In this document: piece by piece, positions 1-8,273 of the stretch
How the letters are laid out: each line of letters opens with the position of its first letter
Position numbering within the stretch: position 1 is the stretch's first letter
From: Bacteriovoracaceae bacterium
Lineage (GTDB): Bacteria > Bdellovibrionota > Bacteriovoracia > Bacteriovoracales > Bacteriovoracaceae
Assembly: GCA_023954635.1 (NCBI GenBank)
Contig: JAGSHI010000025.1
Coordinates: 1 to 36,228 of the forward strand
Length of the DNA: 36,228 nt
Direction: 5' to 3'
The notes under the pieces: model-generated
Seen by the model: the letters and a program-made list of their open reading frames with translations, nothing else
Databases searched by the model: none
What the model was told of the DNA's origin: nothing
Translations under genes and position numbers: made by a program

Positions 1-11
1 GGAGCTTTTTC

Positions 12-533
12 ATGGCAGTTGATGTCTACATTTCTACTGAAGATTTACAAAAGAGAATCAAAGAACTTGGTGAGCAGATCACTAAAGATTTCAATGGTGA
101 AGAGGTTACTGTCGTTGGTGTCTTAAATGGTGCCTTCATGTTTGTAGCAGATCTTATTCGTGAAATGGACCTTCCGGTTGTGATGGAATTTATCAAGGCC
201 TCATCTTATGGTGATGGTACAGAATCTAAGGGTTCTGTTGATATAACTCTAGATCTTCAAAAGGATATTGCAGGAAAAAATGTTTTGGTTGTTGAAGACA
301 TCGTTGATACTGGCCTTACTTTGACTGGTCTTATGGAAGACTTCAAACAAAGAGATCCAAAAAATTTAAAACTTGCTTCACTTCTTTTTAAGCCTGCAAG
401 ATGTAAGCACAAAGTGCATATTGATTATCTTGGATTTGAAATTGAAGATAAATTTGTTATCGGTTACGGCCTTGATTATGCCGGAAAATACAGAGAGCTA
501 CCTTTTGTAGGTGTCTATAGTGAAGATTTCTAG
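12..533 (+). CDS. hpt: Hypoxanthine phosphoribosyltransferase
   Basis: Purine salvage enzyme that joins PRPP to hypoxanthine or guanine to give IMP or GMP; cytoplasmic. The 173 residues match the usual bacterial HPRT length. The PRPP-binding motif VLVVEDIVDTGLTL is at residues 91-104, the flexible-loop SYG at about 65-67, and the C-terminal GYGLDYAGKYRELPFVGV block typical of HPRT is present. The ATG at 12 is preceded by GGAG at 1-4, so the gene appears complete although the window begins at its ribosome binding site. Its last 23 nt overlap the start of the downstream GHMP kinase, which suggests translational coupling. Confidence 0.95.
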   Translation: MAVDVYISTEDLQKRIKELGEQITKDFNGEEVTVVGVLNGAFMFVADLIREMDLPVVMEFIKASSYGDGTESKGSVDITLDLQKDIAGKNVLVVEDIVDTGLTLTGLMEDFKQRDPKNLKLASLLFKPARCKHKVHIDYLGFEIEDKFVIGYGLDYAGKYRELPFVGVYSEDF

Positions 534-1530
534 TACCGGTTCTGTACGAGTGGACCTTCTCGGGGGAACACTCGATCTTTCTCCCATAAATTTAGTAATA
601 CCAAGAGTTGTGACTCTCAACTTAGCGACCTCTTTGCAGGCCAAAGTTGAAATAGAGTCTCTTGAATCTGATGAAATCATCATTCATTCAAAAGATTATG
701 ATTCGACAAAAACATTTAAGAAAGAAGATCTAACCCCTGAACAGATGTCTTCAGGTTTTTTTGGACCACTTTCATTTGTCGTAGAAATAATAAATCTATT
801 TATTTTTTCCGGTGGCTTAAAAATTTCTCTTGAATCTGATGCTCCAACTGGAAGCGGGCTGGGGGGATCCTCAGCTATGGGCGTGACTCTTTATAAGGCC
901 CTCGCAGAGTATACAAATGTGAGACTTGAAAGAGATGAGGCCATTAAAATTGTAAATGGTCTTGAGGGGAAAATATTAGACTCAGGTCCAGCTGGATACC
1001 AAGATTATTATCCAGCACTTTATGGAGGAATCTTGTCACTCATCCCTGAGCCGGGACAGGTCAAGGTTGATCAATTATATAGTGAAGAGTTTGCTGAGTT
1101 TCTTAAAAAAAGAGTGACATTAGTGTACTCAGGAGAAACGAGGCTTAGCGGAATTAATAATTGGGAAGTTTATAAAAACTTCTTTGATAAAGATAAATCA
1201 ACACGCTCTGGTCTTTTAAATATTGCAAAAGTCTCATTTGAGGCCTATCAGGCCGTAAAAGATGGTGAATTTTCAAAAATTCCAGACTTGATGGCCGAAG
1301 AAGGGAGAATTAGGTCTGAACTTTTTCCCGGAATCGTATCGAAAGGTATGGAAAAGTTGTATACTAAGATTAAGACAGAAGTTCCTGAACTTGGGATGAA
1401 AGTCTGTGGAGCCGGTGGAGGAGGATGTTTTCTTCTTATTCACCAAGAGGGGCAATCTACTAGTGTAGCAACGAGTGTTGAATCAGAAGGAATGACAGTC
1501 CTCCCTTTTGAGATTTTGCCTCCTCTGTAA
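511..1530 (+). CDS. GHMP-family small-molecule kinase (heptose-phosphate or mevalonate kinase-like)
   Basis: ATP-dependent sugar or mevalonate-type kinase of the GHMP superfamily. Three motifs are visible: an N-terminal substrate motif (RVDLLGGTLDL, about 13-23), the ATP-binding loop PTGSGLGGSSA at 112-122, and the C-terminal glycine loop GAGGGG at about 300-305. A QDYYPALYGGI stretch resembles the GxxDQYxxxxGG block of D-glycero-D-manno-heptose 7-phosphate kinases, so a heptose-phosphate or related sugar substrate is possible, but the substrate cannot be settled from motifs. The start is GTG at 511 (alternative GTG at 520), inside the 3' end of hpt. An ATG start would delete the N-terminal motif, so a non-ATG start is favoured. 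Confidence 0.8.
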   Translation: MSIVKISSTGSVRVDLLGGTLDLSPINLVIPRVVTLNLATSLQAKVEIESLESDEIIIHSKDYDSTKTFKKEDLTPEQMSSGFFGPLSFVVEIINLFIFSGGLKISLESDAPTGSGLGGSSAMGVTLYKALAEYTNVRLERDEAIKIVNGLEGKILDSGPAGYQDYYPALYGGILSLIPEPGQVKVDQLYSEEFAEFLKKRVTLVYSGETRLSGINNWEVYKNFFDKDKSTRSGLLNIAKVSFEAYQAVKDGEFSKIPDLMAEEGRIRSELFPGIVSKGMEKLYTKIKTEVPELGMKVCGAGGGGCFLLIHQEGQSTSVATSVESEGMTVLPFEILPPL

Positions 1531-1543
1531 CAAACAGTGGAAT

Positions 1544-2491
1544 ATGGTAGAACTTGAAACCAAAAACATTGCAGGTATGAGCTTAAAAGGCGGAAAAAAG
1601 AATCAGTTTTTTTTCAGCCTTCTAGAGTATTTTGAAGATCAAGAGAGATGGTTTTTAAAATCTCTATTGCAAGTACGGGATGAGAAAGAAATGCATGGAG
1701 ATGATGCAATTCGATCTTGGATTGATAAGTATCAATTAAAGCAATTGGTTGTAGACGTCCCTCTCAGTTATCCTGCCTATCATGAACAATCAAAAGTACA
1801 TCTTCAAAAAGAGCAAGAAAGTGTAGCGAAAGTTCTTCAGATGATGGAAGACTTCATAAAAGAAGATGAGAGAAGAAGAGTTTCAAACCCCAAAAAATAT
1901 GAACAAGAAAGAAATATCGATGATACGTTTAACTTTCATAAAGATGTTATGTCTAAAGAACCTCATGTTCATATCCTTACAAGATCTTTTAAAAGAAAAT
2001 TGAAAAAAGGTTTTGTTCCTTATTGGAATAGAACAGTAGATTTTTATATTTGGATGTATTATTACGATCAGCTTCTTGATCTTTTTAATGTTTCTTACGA
2101 CTCTTTTGGAAATACTTCTTTGTTAAATCAATTTCGATTTGATTACTTAAGGTCTCACTTTCCATCTAGCTTAGAGTTGTTTGAAGGAAATTTTCAAATT
2201 GCTCTTATCGAGCTACTTCGCTCTGGGATTATTCTTAACAAAGACATTCAAGGGCTATCTGATTTAGAAGAAGTTGTAGAAGCAAGGTTTGATATTATTG
2301 AAAAAATTGAAACATCATTAAATATTTTTATCTATGATCATGACTTAGAGATTCTTGTGAAAAACCCTCGGGCCTTCGAGTCTTTTATACTTTCTGTCAT
2401 TGGGCAGAATAGTCAGTTAGAGAAAAATCGTAAACTTCCTGAGTGGGCCCTTCCTGAGAGGACTAAGTTTCTGGTTCCATCTTTTTCTTAA
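1544..2491 (+). CDS. Uncharacterised protein, possibly RNase H-like fold
   Basis: I do not recognise this 315-residue protein. The N-terminus (KNIAGMSLKGGKKNQFFFSL) followed by a strand ending in VVDVPLSYP faintly recalls DUF429-type predicted nucleases with an RNase H-like fold, but the first acidic residue of that fold is not evident. The remainder is charged and helical, without a signal peptide or membrane segment, so it is probably cytoplasmic. The ATG at 1544 is preferred over an upstream in-frame TTG at 1508 that lies inside the GHMP kinase gene. The start is 14 nt after that gene's stop, so the two are probably co-transcribed with hpt. The last 29 nt overlap the convergent membrane-protein gene. 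Confidence 0.6.
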   Translation: MVELETKNIAGMSLKGGKKNQFFFSLLEYFEDQERWFLKSLLQVRDEKEMHGDDAIRSWIDKYQLKQLVVDVPLSYPAYHEQSKVHLQKEQESVAKVLQMMEDFIKEDERRRVSNPKKYEQERNIDDTFNFHKDVMSKEPHVHILTRSFKRKLKKGFVPYWNRTVDFYIWMYYYDQLLDLFNVSYDSFGNTSLLNQFRFDYLRSHFPSSLELFEGNFQIALIELLRSGIILNKDIQGLSDLEEVVEARFDIIEKIETSLNIFIYDHDLEILVKNPRAFESFILSVIGQNSQLEKNRKLPEWALPERTKFLVPSFS

Positions 2492-2957
2492 CTGGAAAAT
2501 AAATAAATCCAATTCCAACAAAAAGATAAAATAATCCAACAATGATAAGTCCACCTGCAAGCATACCTAGGTCAAAAGATGTTAGGCCAAGAATGAAACA
2601 ACCAACTCCGGCCGTCCATGCCATAAATCGTAAATAATAGAAGGCGACAACTTTATCAAACCATAGGGCCAAGTAATTGAGTAGGTGAAACCCAACAACT
2701 AAAATAAACATGACGACAAGAGACTTCTGCAGAAGTGCAATAATTTCTAAATGATAATTGGGAGGGAGATCGATATCTCTAAAGCTTGGGCTCTTTCTGA
2801 GCATTTTGACTTGAAAGTTAATCATATGCTTTAGGTTTGGACTATGCACAAATTTGACCCAAATCCATCGACAGACCACTAGGTCGCCAAGAAGCATGAA
2901 TATAATTGAGATGAGTTTAAAGGACTCGTAAGAAAGCTTGGAATAAAGTGACTTCAT
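2463..2957 (-). CDS. Small multipass membrane protein of unknown function
   Basis: 164 residues with about four hydrophobic segments (around 14-32, 77-95, 107-125 and 128-152) and short charged loops. An inner-membrane location is inferred. I recognise no family motif. The protein is highly hydrophobic and ends with a basic then acidic tail (KKKMEPET), consistent with a cytoplasmic C-terminus. It is convergent with the preceding gene, overlapping it by 29 nt, and divergent from the antiporter gene at 3014, from which it is separated by 56 nt that must hold both promoters. Confidence 0.6.
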   Translation of the reverse strand: MKSLYSKLSYESFKLISIIFMLLGDLVVCRWIWVKFVHSPNLKHMINFQVKMLRKSPSFRDIDLPPNYHLEIIALLQKSLVVMFILVVGFHLLNYLALWFDKVVAFYYLRFMAWTAGVGCFILGLTSFDLGMLAGGLIIVGLFYLFVGIGFIYFPVKKKMEPET

Positions 2958-3013
2958 AGGTAAATTACTCTTAAGGTTTGTATTTGTTCACTTATTAGTA
3001 TCGGATAGGTTTA

Positions 3014-3958
3014 ATGTTACTGCAAGTTTTGCTCTTAATAGTCTCAATTGTCGCATTGTATTATGGAGCCGAGTTTGCTTTAGAATCCGCAGAAAAGATA
3101 GGCCGCTACTTTGGTCTTTCTCCACTTGTTATTGGTCTTTTAATTGTTGGCTTTGGAACTTCTCTTCCTGAATTCTTTGTTTCTCAACTCTCTAGCTATC
3201 GGGGTCAAAGCCCAATGGCCATTGGAAATATTGTTGGCTCAAATATAGCCAATCTTTTTCTTATTTTAGGAGTATCCGGTCTGATGGTTCCTCTCCATAT
3301 CATCCGGGGTGAGATACGAAAGCAATTACTCCTACATATCGTTTTAACTGCTGTGTTTTGCATTACTCTTTTGCAGGGGGCATTTGTATGGTGGTCAGCG
3401 ATCATGCTGTTTCTCTTCTTTAGCTTTTACCTCTGGAATACTCTTCATGAAATGCGTAAAGAAAGAAAACTTCGTTCTGAAATGGATGAAGAGGAAGAAA
3501 AAGAAAATATTAATATTATGACCTTCTCTCTTTTGATTCTGGGTTTTGGTTTTCTATATGGTGGGGGAGAGCTTCTCGTTTATTCTGGCTCAAACCTAGG
3601 TAAATTGATGGGGGTTTCAAATTATGTGATCTCTGCAGTTTTTGTGGCCTTTGGGACTTCTTTTCCTGAGCTTGTGACAGCGATCTTGGCCTGTGTGAAA
3701 AAGAAAAATACTGACCTCATTACTGGAAACATAATAGGTTCTAATGTCTTCAATGTTTCATTTGTCCTTATGTCTTTGTATCCATATGGAATTCAATATA
3801 CTTCAACTTATTTTGTAGAAATGGGACTTCTTATTTTTGCAGCACTTTTTCTAGTCGCTTTATCTTTACTTAAAAAGAACTTTACTAAAATTCCAGGAGT
3901 ATTATTTCTCAGCTGTTATTTTGGAACGGTTTATTACTGGATTGCAAAAGCTCCATGA
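3014..3958 (+). CDS. CaCA-family Na+/Ca2+ antiporter (YrbG-like)
   Basis: Inner-membrane cation/Ca2+ exchanger. The two alpha-repeats that form the ion pathway are clear and inverted-topology style. Repeat 1 has GTSLPE at 48-53 and GNIVGSN at 71-77; repeat 2 has GTSFPEL at 214-220 and GNIIGSN at 238-244. An acidic cytoplasmic loop (about 149-166, rich in E and R) separates the halves, as in prokaryotic YrbG/NCX-type exchangers of about 310-330 residues. The ATG is preceded by GGATAGG. The stop overlaps the next ATG by 4 nt (ATGA), so the acetyltransferase is translationally coupled. Confidence 0.88.
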   Translation: MLLQVLLLIVSIVALYYGAEFALESAEKIGRYFGLSPLVIGLLIVGFGTSLPEFFVSQLSSYRGQSPMAIGNIVGSNIANLFLILGVSGLMVPLHIIRGEIRKQLLLHIVLTAVFCITLLQGAFVWWSAIMLFLFFSFYLWNTLHEMRKERKLRSEMDEEEEKENINIMTFSLLILGFGFLYGGGELLVYSGSNLGKLMGVSNYVISAVFVAFGTSFPELVTAILACVKKKNTDLITGNIIGSNVFNVSFVLMSLYPYGIQYTSTYFVEMGLLIFAALFLVALSLLKKNFTKIPGVLFLSCYFGTVYYWIAKAP

Positions 3959-4509
3959 GTGTCATTCTTAAAAAAGAATTAATTATCAATGAAAATGTTT
4001 CTTCTCGCTTGCTCACGTTAGAGGATGCTCCTGAACTATTTAAATTAGTAGATTCGAATCGAGATTATCTTAGAGAGTGGCTTCCTTGGCTAGATCTCAA
4101 TACAGAGGTAAAAGACTCTGAGGAATTCATTGAAAGATGTATTAAACCATTTGAGGAAGGGAAAAGTTTTATCCATGGGATTTTCTTTAATGATGTTATG
4201 GTTGGGAATGGTGGATTCCACTCTCTCGATCATGCTAATAAAAAAGCATCCATCGGTTACTGGCTTGCTGAAAACTATACTGGAAATGGAATCATCACTT
4301 CTTTTTGTTCTAAGTTAATTGATTACGCTATGAATGAATTGGAGATGAATAGAATTGAAATTATGGCCTGTCCTGAAAACCGACCTTCTTGTGCTATTGC
4401 AGAGAGATTAGGGTTGAAGTTTGAAGGCTGTAAACGAAACAACGAACTTCTCTATGGAAAATTTGTAGATCACAATATTTATTCTATTTTAAAATCTGAA
4501 ATGAACTAA
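3955..4509 (+). CDS. RimJ/RimL-type GNAT N-acetyltransferase
   Basis: GNAT-fold acetyl-CoA-dependent N-acetyltransferase of the ribosomal-protein-serine type (YdaF-like). Evidence: the N-terminal SRLLTLEDAPELFKLVDSNR block, the LREWLPWLD motif around residues 40-49, the central GYWL strand, the acetyl-CoA-proximal NGI segment, and the ENRPSCAIAERLGLKFEG motif that precedes the last beta strands in this family. The length (184) is typical. The true acceptor (protein N-terminus, or small molecule) cannot be told. It overlaps the antiporter gene by 4 nt. Its TAA shares four bases (CTAA, 4506-4509) with the stop codon of convergent smpB. Confidence 0.85.
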   Translation: MSVILKKELIINENVSSRLLTLEDAPELFKLVDSNRDYLREWLPWLDLNTEVKDSEEFIERCIKPFEEGKSFIHGIFFNDVMVGNGGFHSLDHANKKASIGYWLAENYTGNGIITSFCSKLIDYAMNELEMNRIEIMACPENRPSCAIAERLGLKFEGCKRNNELLYGKFVDHNIYSILKSEMN

Positions 4510-4958
4510 TCGTCGTACTTGCCTTGGCGTAATTTTCTTTCGATGTCTTTTTTAGCTGCATCTTGGCGTTTATCGTGTTGTTTCTTCCCTTTACCAAGAG
4601 CGATCTCAAGTTTGACCTTGCTACCTTTGAAGTAAATCATTGTGGGGACAATTGTAAGCCTTTGAGCTGAAACGAGGTGGTCGATCTCTTCTATTTCCTT
4701 TTTGTTGAGAAGTAGTTTTCTTTTTCGACCTTCATCGTGATTGTGGATATTTCCGTGGCTGTATTGAGGGATATTAATATTATAAACCCAGGCTTCACCC
4801 TTGTTATCAATATTGATGTAGGCTTCCGCAATTGTCACTTTGCCGAGTCGTAAGCTTTTAACTTCGGTTCCTTGAAGCATCAAGCCGGCTTCAAATTTCT
4901 CTTCAAGGAAATAGTCATAACTTGCACGTTTGTTTTTGGCGATTATTTTAATACCCAA
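4506..4958 (-). CDS. smpB: SsrA-binding protein SmpB
   Basis: SmpB binds the tRNA-like domain of tmRNA and brings it to stalled ribosomes for trans-translation. The 150 residues show the family pattern: KIIAKNKRASYDYFLEE at the N-terminus, GLMLQGTEVKSLR, the NINIPQYSHGN region, and the basic C-terminal tail beginning KKQHDKRQ that enters the mRNA channel. The start is TTG (4956-4958), directly after the TAA of the upstream outer-membrane protein gene and in the same frame, with GGAG six nt upstream. Its RNA partner ssrA is encoded at 31038-31404 in this window. Confidence 0.95.
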   Translation of the reverse strand: MGIKIIAKNKRASYDYFLEEKFEAGLMLQGTEVKSLRLGKVTIAEAYINIDNKGEAWVYNINIPQYSHGNIHNHDEGRKRKLLLNKKEIEEIDHLVSAQRLTIVPTMIYFKGSKVKLEIALGKGKKQHDKRQDAAKKDIERKLRQGKYDD

Positions 4959-6266
4959 TTAAAACTCCAACTTAATACCTGAGGCCAGCATAATTACTGA
5001 TCCTCCGGCCTCGTAACCGGGGGAGCCTATTTTTGACCCTGCAGTCCCATCTTCTTGATTTGTCGACTTTGTAATCGTTTCATCTAGTAGTTTATGATAC
5101 TGCATTCCAAGATCAAGTTGAATAGGCATGCTCATAAAATTAAATTTGTAATCTAGCCCACCTGATACAATAACTGTATTCAGATCGAGAGAGTTACCTG
5201 AACCACTATAACCATGACTAAAGATAGAAGGTCTATATACCGTACCAATGTTGAGACCTAGTTTATCGGTCGGATTGTATCTAACCCCAAACTTTGAAAC
5301 AAGAATATTTGAAGTTTCTACCGATTCATAATCATCACTGGCCGCTAAACTTCCGCCGTTTGCTTTGATTCGAACTATAGGGGTTTGGTAGCCATCCCAT
5401 ATTTGATATTCAAGAGAAGTGAAGAATTGAAAGAATCTTGTTTTTGTTGCCGCTCCAAATCTGAATATATGGGGATCATAATAAATCATCGTTTTAATAG
5501 TGACATCAAATGGAACAGGAGGGTTTGCAGTAAAACCAACGGCATCACTTTCTAAATTATTTTTCATCTCTTGCTGAAAAGTGAAATAGAAATGTGTATT
5601 TTCTTTATAGCGATGAATATAGGAAGCGATTGCTGCAATTGACGGATCAACTTGAGTTTTAGCAGTGGCCGATGATCCATAACCTGTTCCGTTTAGAGCA
5701 GCTCTCGTGTCAACATTAGCACCTGCTTGGAAACCCATATGAGCACCTAGACTAAAGGCCATCGTATCATTTAGCTTGTGAGCATAATTAAAATAAGCTT
5801 GAGTTCTCTTGTATCTTGATCTGTGAAGAACATACTCAGGGAGATGTGCATTTCCTGAATTTGTTTCCATAATTGTTGTAATTGGAGTGAAAACAGAAAT
5901 ACCGAAGTTTCCAAAAGTTTTTATAGGAATAGAGGCATTTATCCCAGCATGTTCATGGCTTCCATAGTCAGTATCAACATTGCCACTTTGTTGAAGTGGT
6001 GCATCTGAATTGTTTGTAGAGTTTTTTGTCACAATATTATTAATATCGTGAAAGGTTGATTTGACTATTGTCGTTGACGCAGAAACGTTTACGTTTTTGT
6101 TCCACGCAAGTGATGCTGGAACGTAAAAGTTGTGAGCAGGGTTTGTATAATCAAAGGACATTTGGTTTCCAAGGGATCCGTTTTGAACACCAGCACCAAA
6201 GAACTCTGGAAAACTACCGTAGGCCGAAAAAGAGATAAGGAAAAATATAATGAATTTACTGAACAC
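4959..6266 (-). CDS. FadL/OmpP1-like outer-membrane beta-barrel protein
   Basis: 435 residues with an N-terminal signal peptide (about 1-17, ending SAYG) followed by a FadL-like plug start (FFGAGVQNGSLGNQMSFDYT, then NPAHNFYVPASLAW). The rest has alternating hydrophobic strands and ends with GIKLEF, an aromatic C-terminal residue as expected for Bam-dependent barrels. FadL-family proteins move hydrophobic compounds across the outer membrane; the substrate here is unknown. The GTG start (6264-6266) lies inside the end of rsmA (11-nt overlap) with GGGAG upstream. The stop abuts smpB. Its placement in an operon of translation and RNA-modification genes is unusual. Confidence 0.75.
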   Translation of the reverse strand: MFSKFIIFFLISFSAYGSFPEFFGAGVQNGSLGNQMSFDYTNPAHNFYVPASLAWNKNVNVSASTTIVKSTFHDINNIVTKNSTNNSDAPLQQSGNVDTDYGSHEHAGINASIPIKTFGNFGISVFTPITTIMETNSGNAHLPEYVLHRSRYKRTQAYFNYAHKLNDTMAFSLGAHMGFQAGANVDTRAALNGTGYGSSATAKTQVDPSIAAIASYIHRYKENTHFYFTFQQEMKNNLESDAVGFTANPPVPFDVTIKTMIYYDPHIFRFGAATKTRFFQFFTSLEYQIWDGYQTPIVRIKANGGSLAASDDYESVETSNILVSKFGVRYNPTDKLGLNIGTVYRPSIFSHGYSGSGNSLDLNTVIVSGGLDYKFNFMSMPIQLDLGMQYHKLLDETITKSTNQEDGTAGSKIGSPGYEAGGSVIMLASGIKLEF

Positions 6267-7056
6267 TGTTTAACTCCCTATAGAGAAACTGTACATCTTC
6301 CAATGTGAATCTTTCGGCTCGAATAGTTCTATCGAGTTTTAATTTAGCTAAAGACTCTTCGATTTTATCTTTGTCAAAGTGTGACTTCCATACTGAACCA
6401 ATCTGTTTTCTTTTATTCGCAAATGTCTTTCTTAAAAATGATTCATATTTATTAAATTCTTCAAGTCCAATCGCCGGGAATGGATTGCGAACTAATGAAA
6501 GGACTACTGAGTCTACCTTTGGTGGCGGAGTAAAGGCCCCTGGAGGAACTGGACATTTGAGATTTACATGGAAATAGTTTTGAGTGAGGGCCATGAGACT
6601 TCCCATCCCATTCTCTTTTCCTGTCCAATTGAGAACTTTTTCTCCAACTTCTTTTTGAAACATCAAAGTCATCTTACTTATGGAAGGTGATTGGATAAAC
6701 TTTGTGAGTAAAGGGACACTTACGTTATAAGGGAGATTAGAAACAAGCCAAATGTTTCCTTTCCATCCCAAATTATTGAAGTAACTTTCGAGGTCAACTT
6801 CAAGTGCATCAGTGATCATAATTTTATCACCAGAGATATGCTCTTTGAGGTATTCAACCATTCGACCATCTTTTTCAATGACCTGAAATGGCTTGTTATG
6901 TTTACATAAGAATTCTGAGAGAATTCCAGGTCCTGGTCCAATTTCTAAAATATAATCGGATTGTTCTACATGGTCAGAGACGATAGACATAATTACGCTT
7001 TGATCGTTCAAGAAGTGTTGGCCGAGTTTTTTATCGGCCCATGGGAGTTTGCTCAC
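6256..7056 (-). CDS. rsmA: 16S rRNA (adenine1518/1519-N6) dimethyltransferase RsmA/KsgA
   Basis: Dimethylates the two adjacent adenines in the helix 45 loop of 16S rRNA late in small-subunit assembly. The 266 residues carry the N-terminal KKLGQHFLND block (9-18), SAM-binding motif I LEIGPGPG at 37-44, the acidic E61 after motif II, and the catalytic NLPY at 107-110. A PPGAFTPPPKVDS segment is diagnostic of KsgA/Dim1. The start is GTG, overlapping the tsaD stop by 4 nt (GTGA). It is part of the tsaD-rsmA-OMP-smpB operon. Confidence 0.95.
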   Translation of the reverse strand: MSKLPWADKKLGQHFLNDQSVIMSIVSDHVEQSDYILEIGPGPGILSEFLCKHNKPFQVIEKDGRMVEYLKEHISGDKIMITDALEVDLESYFNNLGWKGNIWLVSNLPYNVSVPLLTKFIQSPSISKMTLMFQKEVGEKVLNWTGKENGMGSLMALTQNYFHVNLKCPVPPGAFTPPPKVDSVVLSLVRNPFPAIGLEEFNKYESFLRKTFANKRKQIGSVWKSHFDKDKIEESLAKLKLDRTIRAERFTLEDVQFLYRELNSVQ

Positions 7057-8135
7057 TTCTTAGCTCCCTTCCATTTATATTTATTCATAAGTTCTGTCTT
7101 ATTAATAAATCTTCCCTTGGCATCTAAGTAAAGAGACTCTGGGAAAGGAATAGCTGCATTTTTTGTTCGAAGTGCATAATTAGCAATCATGGCTCCATTG
7201 TCTGTGCAAAATTTGGGTTCGACAAATAATACTTCCTTATAACTTTCTTTAAGCATTTCTCGAATTCTAGAATTGCATGCGACTCCACCACCAACAACAA
7301 TAGGAAGATTTTTTCCCATTTTTTCTTTGCAAAGTTTTTGGGCATACTTTGTTTTTAATTTTAAGGCACCGACGATTGCTTCTTGGTAAGAAGCACAGAC
7401 ATCATATTTGTTTTGTTCACTTTCTTTTAAAAGCTCTGGGTGTTTTGTTAAAAAAGTTCTTAATGAGGTTTTAAGGCCACTAAATGAAAAGTTTGCATCT
7501 CCTGAACTTTTAAGACCAATAGGGAAGTCATATTTTTTTGCATCACCTTTTTTGGCAAAGTCATCAATAATTCTTCCTGCTGGATATCCAAGACCCATTA
7601 ACTTTCCACCTTTGTCGAAAGCTTCTCCAGCAGCATCATCAATTGTACTACCTAGGACTTCGAAATCCTCAGGTCCAGTAACTAATAGAAACATTGTGTG
7701 CCCACCAGAAATGAGTAGCCCTAAATACGGATACGGCTGAGGAGCAGTTAAATGAATCGCTTCTAAGTGAGCGTAAAGGTGATTAATTGGAGTGAGTGGA
7801 AGCTTATGAATCATGGAAAGACTTTTAGCAGTGTTTAGTCCCGTTAAAAGTGGACCTAAAAGACCTGGGTGAGTAGTCACACCAAGCAGATCGATGTCTG
7901 TCATCTTTAGGTCTGCCTTTGTTAGGCACTCTTCTAAAAGTGGAACAAGTTTAAAGAGGTGATTTCTAGCAGCTAGTTCGGGAACTACTCCGCCCCATTT
8001 GCTTAAGATTTCTCCTTGGGAAAAACTTAAATGAGCGAGAACTTCTGGAGAAGTCGAATAGTTTCCCTCATCACCTTTTAAAATGGCAATGGAAGTATCA
8101 TCACAGCTTGTTTCAATACCCATGACTGTGGTCAT
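7053..8135 (-). CDS. tsaD: tRNA N6-threonylcarbamoyladenosine transferase TsaD
   Basis: Transfers the threonylcarbamoyl group to A37 of ANN-decoding tRNAs (t6A), acting with TsaB and TsaE. ASKHA fold: N-terminal GIETSCDDTSIAIL, the metal-binding HLYAH motif (H119 and H123), ISGGHTMFLLV, DDAAGEAFDKGGKLMGLGYP, and the C-terminal VGGGVACNSRIR. The ATG at 8135 gives 360 residues and has AAGGA about 9 nt upstream; an in-frame GTG at 8165 would add ten residues that the family lacks. First gene of a four-gene minus-strand operon. The 138 nt to the divergent hydrolase gene should carry both promoters. Confidence 0.95.
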   Translation of the reverse strand: MTTVMGIETSCDDTSIAILKGDEGNYSTSPEVLAHLSFSQGEILSKWGGVVPELAARNHLFKLVPLLEECLTKADLKMTDIDLLGVTTHPGLLGPLLTGLNTAKSLSMIHKLPLTPINHLYAHLEAIHLTAPQPYPYLGLLISGGHTMFLLVTGPEDFEVLGSTIDDAAGEAFDKGGKLMGLGYPAGRIIDDFAKKGDAKKYDFPIGLKSSGDANFSFSGLKTSLRTFLTKHPELLKESEQNKYDVCASYQEAIVGALKLKTKYAQKLCKEKMGKNLPIVVGGGVACNSRIREMLKESYKEVLFVEPKFCTDNGAMIANYALRTKNAAIPFPESLYLDAKGRFINKTELMNKYKWKGAKK

Positions 8136-8273
8136 TGGCACCCATCCTTTCAAAAGGTACGTCACACTTTTTAAGCGCGATGCGGTAAAAGCATAGCGGA
8201 TTATGAAGCCTTACGTACCTTGTCTCTTTAAGGCCGGCATCATAGCATATTGTGAACCTTGTTTCTATCACGG

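Noticed and set aside
1508-1543. TTG at 1508 as the start of the protein ending at 2491
   Set aside because: It would lie inside the GHMP kinase gene and add twelve residues without support; ATG 1544 is simpler.
7408-7740. A 110-codon plus-strand frame inside tsaD
   Set aside because: Fully antisense to a strongly conserved gene, no ribosome binding site; a shadow frame.
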